Source of the DNA: Deltaproteobacteria bacterium
Lineage (GTDB): Bacteria > Desulfobacterota > DSM-4660 > Desulfatiglandales > B25-G16
Reading direction: 5' to 3'
NCBI GenBank assembly: GCA_003646935.1
Contig: QMLW01000074.1
Coordinates: forward strand, 1 to 7,859
DNA: 7,859 nt
Below, one piece after another: positions 5,961 through 7,859 of the stretch. The notes below the pieces were generated by a model, which saw only the letters and a list, made by a program, of their open reading frames with translations, was not told where the DNA came from and made no database searches. Position numbers and translations under genes: made by a program. Numbering within the stretch: position 1 is the first letter of the stretch; each line of letters opens with the position of its first letter.

Positions 5961-5992
5961 CTTTTTCTCTGCCGACAGTGGCAGAGAAAAAG
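5961..5992. repeat. Perfect 13-bp hairpin inside the element
   Basis: CTTTTTCTCTGCC (5961-5973) is perfectly complementary to GGCAGAGAAAAAG (5980-5992), with a GACAGT loop. It is one of the strongest stems in the window. No T-run follows, so it is not a simple intrinsic terminator for the ferredoxin operon, though it could slow polymerase or protect an mRNA end. A weaker hairpin follows directly (TTCGGT 6003-6008 with ACCGAA 6018-6023). Confidence 0.8.
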
Positions 5993-6080
5993 TTGTAATC
6001 CTTTCGGTATTCTTAAAACCGAAGCGCTTTATTCCAGGCTTTGGTTGCTTGCAATTAACTACTTGTCGCTCACCCTTTCT

Positions 6081-6101
6081 GATATCGCGCAGCGATTGTA
6101 T
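6081..6101. repeat. Small palindrome with GCA triloop
   Basis: ATCGC (6084-6088) pairs with GCGAT (6092-6096) around the loop GCA; the outer GAT (6081-6083) can pair with an ATC past a short bulge. The core ATCGCGCAGCGATT differs by a single base from ATCGCGAAGCGATT in the palindrome at 3012-3053, linking this element to the repeats around the lipoprotein gene. Confidence 0.5.
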
Positions 6102-6132
6102 CTTCTAGCCGAGCATGTCGCTCGGCTAGAAG
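6102..6132. repeat. Perfect 13-bp hairpin before the VOC gene
   Basis: CTTCTAGCCGAGC (6102-6114) pairs perfectly with GCTCGGCTAGAAG (6120-6132) around the loop ATGTC. It lies 28 bases upstream of the VOC ribosome site. It may be part of the repeat element or a structured leader or terminator for incoming transcription. No T-run follows. Confidence 0.8.
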
Positions 6133-6160
6133 TCTGTGTGGGTCTGTGGCTCATTACACA

Positions 6161-6166
6161 AAGGAG
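6161..6166 (+). promoter_or_regulatory. Ribosome binding site that sets the VOC start
   Basis: AAGGAG lies 6 bases before the ATG at 6173. The open frame extends upstream to a GTG at 6146, but that codon lies inside the terminal repeat and has no ribosome site, and it would add nine residues ahead of the conserved IDHICIAV strand. ATG 6173 is therefore preferred. Confidence 0.8.
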
Positions 6167-6172
6167 AAGGAG

Positions 6173-6595
6173 ATGAAGACAAACAAGATCGATCACATCT
6201 GTATCGCGGTAAAGAATCTGGATGAGGCCCGAAAGGTCTGGGAGCCCATTTTGGGGAAGCCGGAACCCGATGATCCCTACGTGGACGAGCTGGAGAAGAT
6301 CAGGGTCGCTCGATATTGGCTGGGGGAGGTAGGCTTTGAGTTAATGGAATCCACCTCCCCGGATGGTGAGGTCGCGAAGTTTATCGAGCGGCATGGCGAG
6401 GGCATCATGCTCATGAGCTTCAATGTGGATAACACCAGGGAGGCCATGGAGGAGCTAAAAGGGAAAGGGTATTCCTTTATCGGTGGCGCCAGGCCTTTCA
6501 GGGATTGTGAATTTGCCTTTATCCACCCGAAATCCGTAAACGGCGTGTTGCTGGAGTTGATCGATTATAAGTGGGATGAAATGAAGGGTAAATAG
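6173..6595 (+). CDS. VOC-family protein related to methylmalonyl-CoA epimerase
   Basis: A 140-residue glyoxalase/VOC-fold protein. The N-terminal IDHICIAVKNLDEA (6-19), the ELMESTSPDGEVAKFIERHG block (56-75) and the C-terminal FIHPKSVNGVLLEL (116-129) match methylmalonyl-CoA epimerases, which interconvert the epimers of methylmalonyl-CoA using a divalent metal. Two likely metal ligands are kept: His8, and Glu128 near the end. The family GEGIHHIAF motif reads GEGIMLMSF (75-83), so the His-His pair, which supplies a metal ligand, is replaced by Met and Leu. Classical epimerase activity is therefore doubtful. A related role on another acyl-CoA, or a metal-free function, is possible. It lies downstream of the flavoprotein-ferredoxin operon but 283 bp away across a repeat element, so co-transcription is uncertain; no good promoter is visible upstream. 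Confidence 0.82.
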   Translation: MKTNKIDHICIAVKNLDEARKVWEPILGKPEPDDPYVDELEKIRVARYWLGEVGFELMESTSPDGEVAKFIERHGEGIMLMSFNVDNTREAMEELKGKGYSFIGGARPFRDCEFAFIHPKSVNGVLLELIDYKWDEMKGK

Positions 6596-6597
6596 CA

Positions 6598-6645
6598 GGC
6601 AAGAAAAGGGGGTAAGCTCCCGTTTATCCCTTCATGGATCTTGCC
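6598..6645. terminator. Stem-loop after the VOC gene
   Basis: GGCAAGA (6598-6604) pairs with TCTTGCC (6639-6645), and inside it AAGGG (6606-6610) pairs with CCCTT (6628-6632). The stem begins 3 bases past the VOC stop and is imperfect, with no T-run. It could be an mRNA 3' end structure or a weak terminator. Confidence 0.4.
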
Positions 6646-6648
6646 TCA

Positions 6649-6680
6649 AACATCCCTTTTTCCCTTCGAAAGGGGATGTT
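6649..6680. terminator. Stem-loop between converging genes, likely bidirectional terminator
   Basis: AACATCCCTTT (6649-6659) pairs with AAAGGGGATGTT (6669-6680) with one bulged G, giving about 11 bp. It lies midway between the VOC stop and the stop of the opposing ligase gene, the expected place for a shared terminator. The T-tract after the stem is weak on both strands, which limits confidence. Confidence 0.5.
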
Positions 6681-6697
6681 GCCCCTATACCTCACTC

Positions 6698-7859
6698 TCA
6701 TACCCTGAGAGGCTCCTTGCCCTTTCCCATCCTCCTGCGTTCTTCATCCCTGATCTCGCGCCTTAACAGCTTACCCACCTTGGATTTGGGCAGCATGTCT
6801 CTGAACTCGATATATTGAGGGATCTTATATGGGGCCAGCCTGTTGCGGCACCACTTAGTCAAATCTGAGCCGCTGATTCCCCTAATGTCTTCTTTGAGTA
6901 CCACGATGGCCTTGATGCGCTCACCGACCATGGGGTCAGGGACCCCTATCACACAGGCGCCTATTACTGCATGGTGGTCCTGGAGAACGGCTTCGATCTC
7001 GGAACATGAGACACGGTACCCCTTGTACTTGATTATATCGGCGCTCCTGTCCACATAATAAAGCTGGCCGTTGGCGTCCATCCTCACGAAATCATTCATA
7101 CGGTACCAGGTCTTGCCCTCGATCTCCACATAGGACTGTGCCGTCTCCTCCGGTTTTTTCCAGTAGCTTTTTGAAATATATTCTGAGGTGACAAGGAGTT
7201 CTCCAGGTGTGCCGGGAGGAAGGCTCTTCAGGGTCTGAGGGTCCACAATTCTAACCATCCTCGAAGGCAGAGGGAACCCCACGCTGGATGGCTCCGGTTC
7301 CCTGTCCAGAGGGCTCATGGCCGTAAATCCCACTTCTGTGGCACCGTAAACCTGGTAGATAGGAAGGTGAAACTTCTCTTTCCATCGGTTAAAGACCTCC
7401 AGCGGAAGGACGTCTCCTCCGCACCAACAGTATTTCAGCGAGCTCAGGTCGAATAGATCCAGCCTGTCGTTCTCCAATATCATTCGGTATAGAGTTGGTG
7501 CTCCCAGAAATAGGGTACCCCTGTATTTCTGGATGGCGTTCAGGATGGGATCCACTTGTGGGATAGGCATGAGTACGGCCGTATTACCTTTGTTGAAAAC
7601 CATACTGAAAATAATGCCCTGGGCCATCTGATGGAAAAGGGGGTTTACCATGATGAACACCTCTTCCCCCTCCGAAATAAAGCCCATGCCGACTTCATTT
7701 ATGTCATTGACGAAGGAGACCATACCCGTATGAGAGAGGATGCACCCCTTGGGGAATCCTGTGGTACCGCCGGTGTAAAGTATGTAGCAGAGCTGTTCAT
7801 CCGGATTGAGTTTCACCTTGGGAGGGTGGGGAGGGAATTTCCGGATGATGTTTTTAAAG
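6698..7859 (-). CDS. Acyl-CoA synthetase (ANL superfamily), C-terminal part, cut by window edge
   Basis: AMP-forming carboxylate-CoA ligase: it activates an acid with ATP to an acyl-adenylate, then forms the CoA thioester. The frame stays open to the right edge; 386 residues are visible and about 150-170 N-terminal ones are missing, given usual lengths near 540. A GTG at 7816 is an internal Val, not a start. Motifs in fragment numbering: P-loop YTGGTTGFPKG (28-38), YGATE (171-175), the ribose-binding Asp256 in YRMND where YxTGD is usual, the hinge DRSADIIKYKG (270-280), and PKSKVGK (357-363) with the catalytic Lys363. These match FadD-like medium/long-chain or cyclic-acid ligases, but the specificity pocket is not diagnostic. 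It converges on the VOC gene, so it is not in that operon, yet its content fits the same acyl-CoA theme. Confidence 0.93.
   Translation of the reverse strand, partial: FKNIIRKFPPHPPKVKLNPDEQLCYILYTGGTTGFPKGCILSHTGMVSFVNDINEVGMGFISEGEEVFIMVNPLFHQMAQGIIFSMVFNKGNTAVLMPIPQVDPILNAIQKYRGTLFLGAPTLYRMILENDRLDLFDLSSLKYCWCGGDVLPLEVFNRWKEKFHLPIYQVYGATEVGFTAMSPLDREPEPSSVGFPLPSRMVRIVDPQTLKSLPPGTPGELLVTSEYISKSYWKKPEETAQSYVEIEGKTWYRMNDFVRMDANGQLYYVDRSADIIKYKGYRVSCSEIEAVLQDHHAVIGACVIGVPDPMVGERIKAIVVLKEDIRGISGSDLTKWCRNRLAPYKIPQYIEFRDMLPKSKVGKLLRREIRDEERRRMGKGKEPLRV

Larger units (their letters stand above)
5911..6149. repeat. Nested palindromic repeat element (MITE-like) filling a gene-free stretch
   Basis: The 283-bp gap between the ferredoxin and VOC genes has no credible reading frame but is rich in inverted repeats. 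Its ends form imperfect terminal inverted repeats: CCGCAGACACACCC (5911-5924) matches the complement of 6136-6149 at 11 of 14 positions. Inside, TGGAATAA (5928-5935) pairs with TTATTCCA (6029-6036) and encloses two hairpins. A second half (6081-6132) carries two more. This is the architecture of a small non-autonomous repeat element or a structured RNA. No target-site duplication is obvious. Whether copies exist elsewhere cannot be seen here. Confidence 0.5.

Noticed and set aside
6146..6172. Upstream GTG start for the VOC gene
   Set aside because: It falls in the terminal repeat with no ribosome site, and the ATG at 6173 has AAGGAG at ideal spacing.

Overview
The window looks like a chromosomal segment of an anaerobic Gram-negative bacterium, most likely Desulfobacterota (former Deltaproteobacteria) or a close relative. 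This is an inference from gene content: an EF-G whose N-terminus resembles those of that group, an MltG-type murein transglycosylase, a lipoprotein with a clear lipobox, and a flavin/iron-sulfur oxidoreductase next to a ferredoxin and an acyl-CoA ligase. No rRNA, tRNA, CRISPR array, transposase or phage gene is visible.

Layout. (1) 1-512, minus strand: N-terminal 170 residues of an elongation factor G that runs off the left edge and starts next to a divergent gene, so it is not preceded by rpsG. (2) 506-549: two face-to-face, overlapping sigma70-type promoters, one for EF-G and one for the rightward genes. The EF-G promoter lies so close to the ATG that its mRNA should be nearly leaderless. 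(3) 576-2285, plus: an endonuclease III-like HhH-GPD DNA glycosylase followed by mltG. (4) 2286-3137: a small lipoprotein gene of unknown role between two copies of a short palindrome with a GAA triloop; a GC-rich palindromic cluster lies just upstream. The right-hand copy runs directly into a near-consensus promoter (TTGACA, 17 bp, TATATT) followed by a perfect 15-bp dyad that is a good operator candidate. (5) 3138-5889, plus: a tight three-gene operon with an OYE/2,4-dienoyl-CoA reductase-like flavoprotein carrying a [4Fe-4S] motif, a 177-residue protein loosely resembling the ATC hydrolase family, and a 2x[4Fe-4S] ferredoxin. (6) 5890-6172: a gene-free stretch filled by nested inverted repeats, bounded by imperfect terminal inverted repeats, like a small non-autonomous repeat element. 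(7) 6173-6595, plus: a VOC-fold protein related to methylmalonyl-CoA epimerase but lacking the usual His-His motif. (8) 6596-6697: stem-loops between converging genes. (9) 6698-7859, minus: C-terminal two thirds of an acyl-CoA synthetase (ANL superfamily), cut by the right edge.

How the genes may work together. The right half reads as a catabolic module: a ligase to make an acyl-CoA, an enoate reductase-type flavoenzyme with its own ferredoxin, and an epimerase-like enzyme. The flavoprotein has Gln where FadH has its catalytic His, and a degenerate second nucleotide-binding motif, while a ferredoxin is encoded in the same operon. A ferredoxin-coupled, possibly redirected enoate reductase system is therefore the most interesting candidate here. 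Its substrate cannot be read from the sequence.
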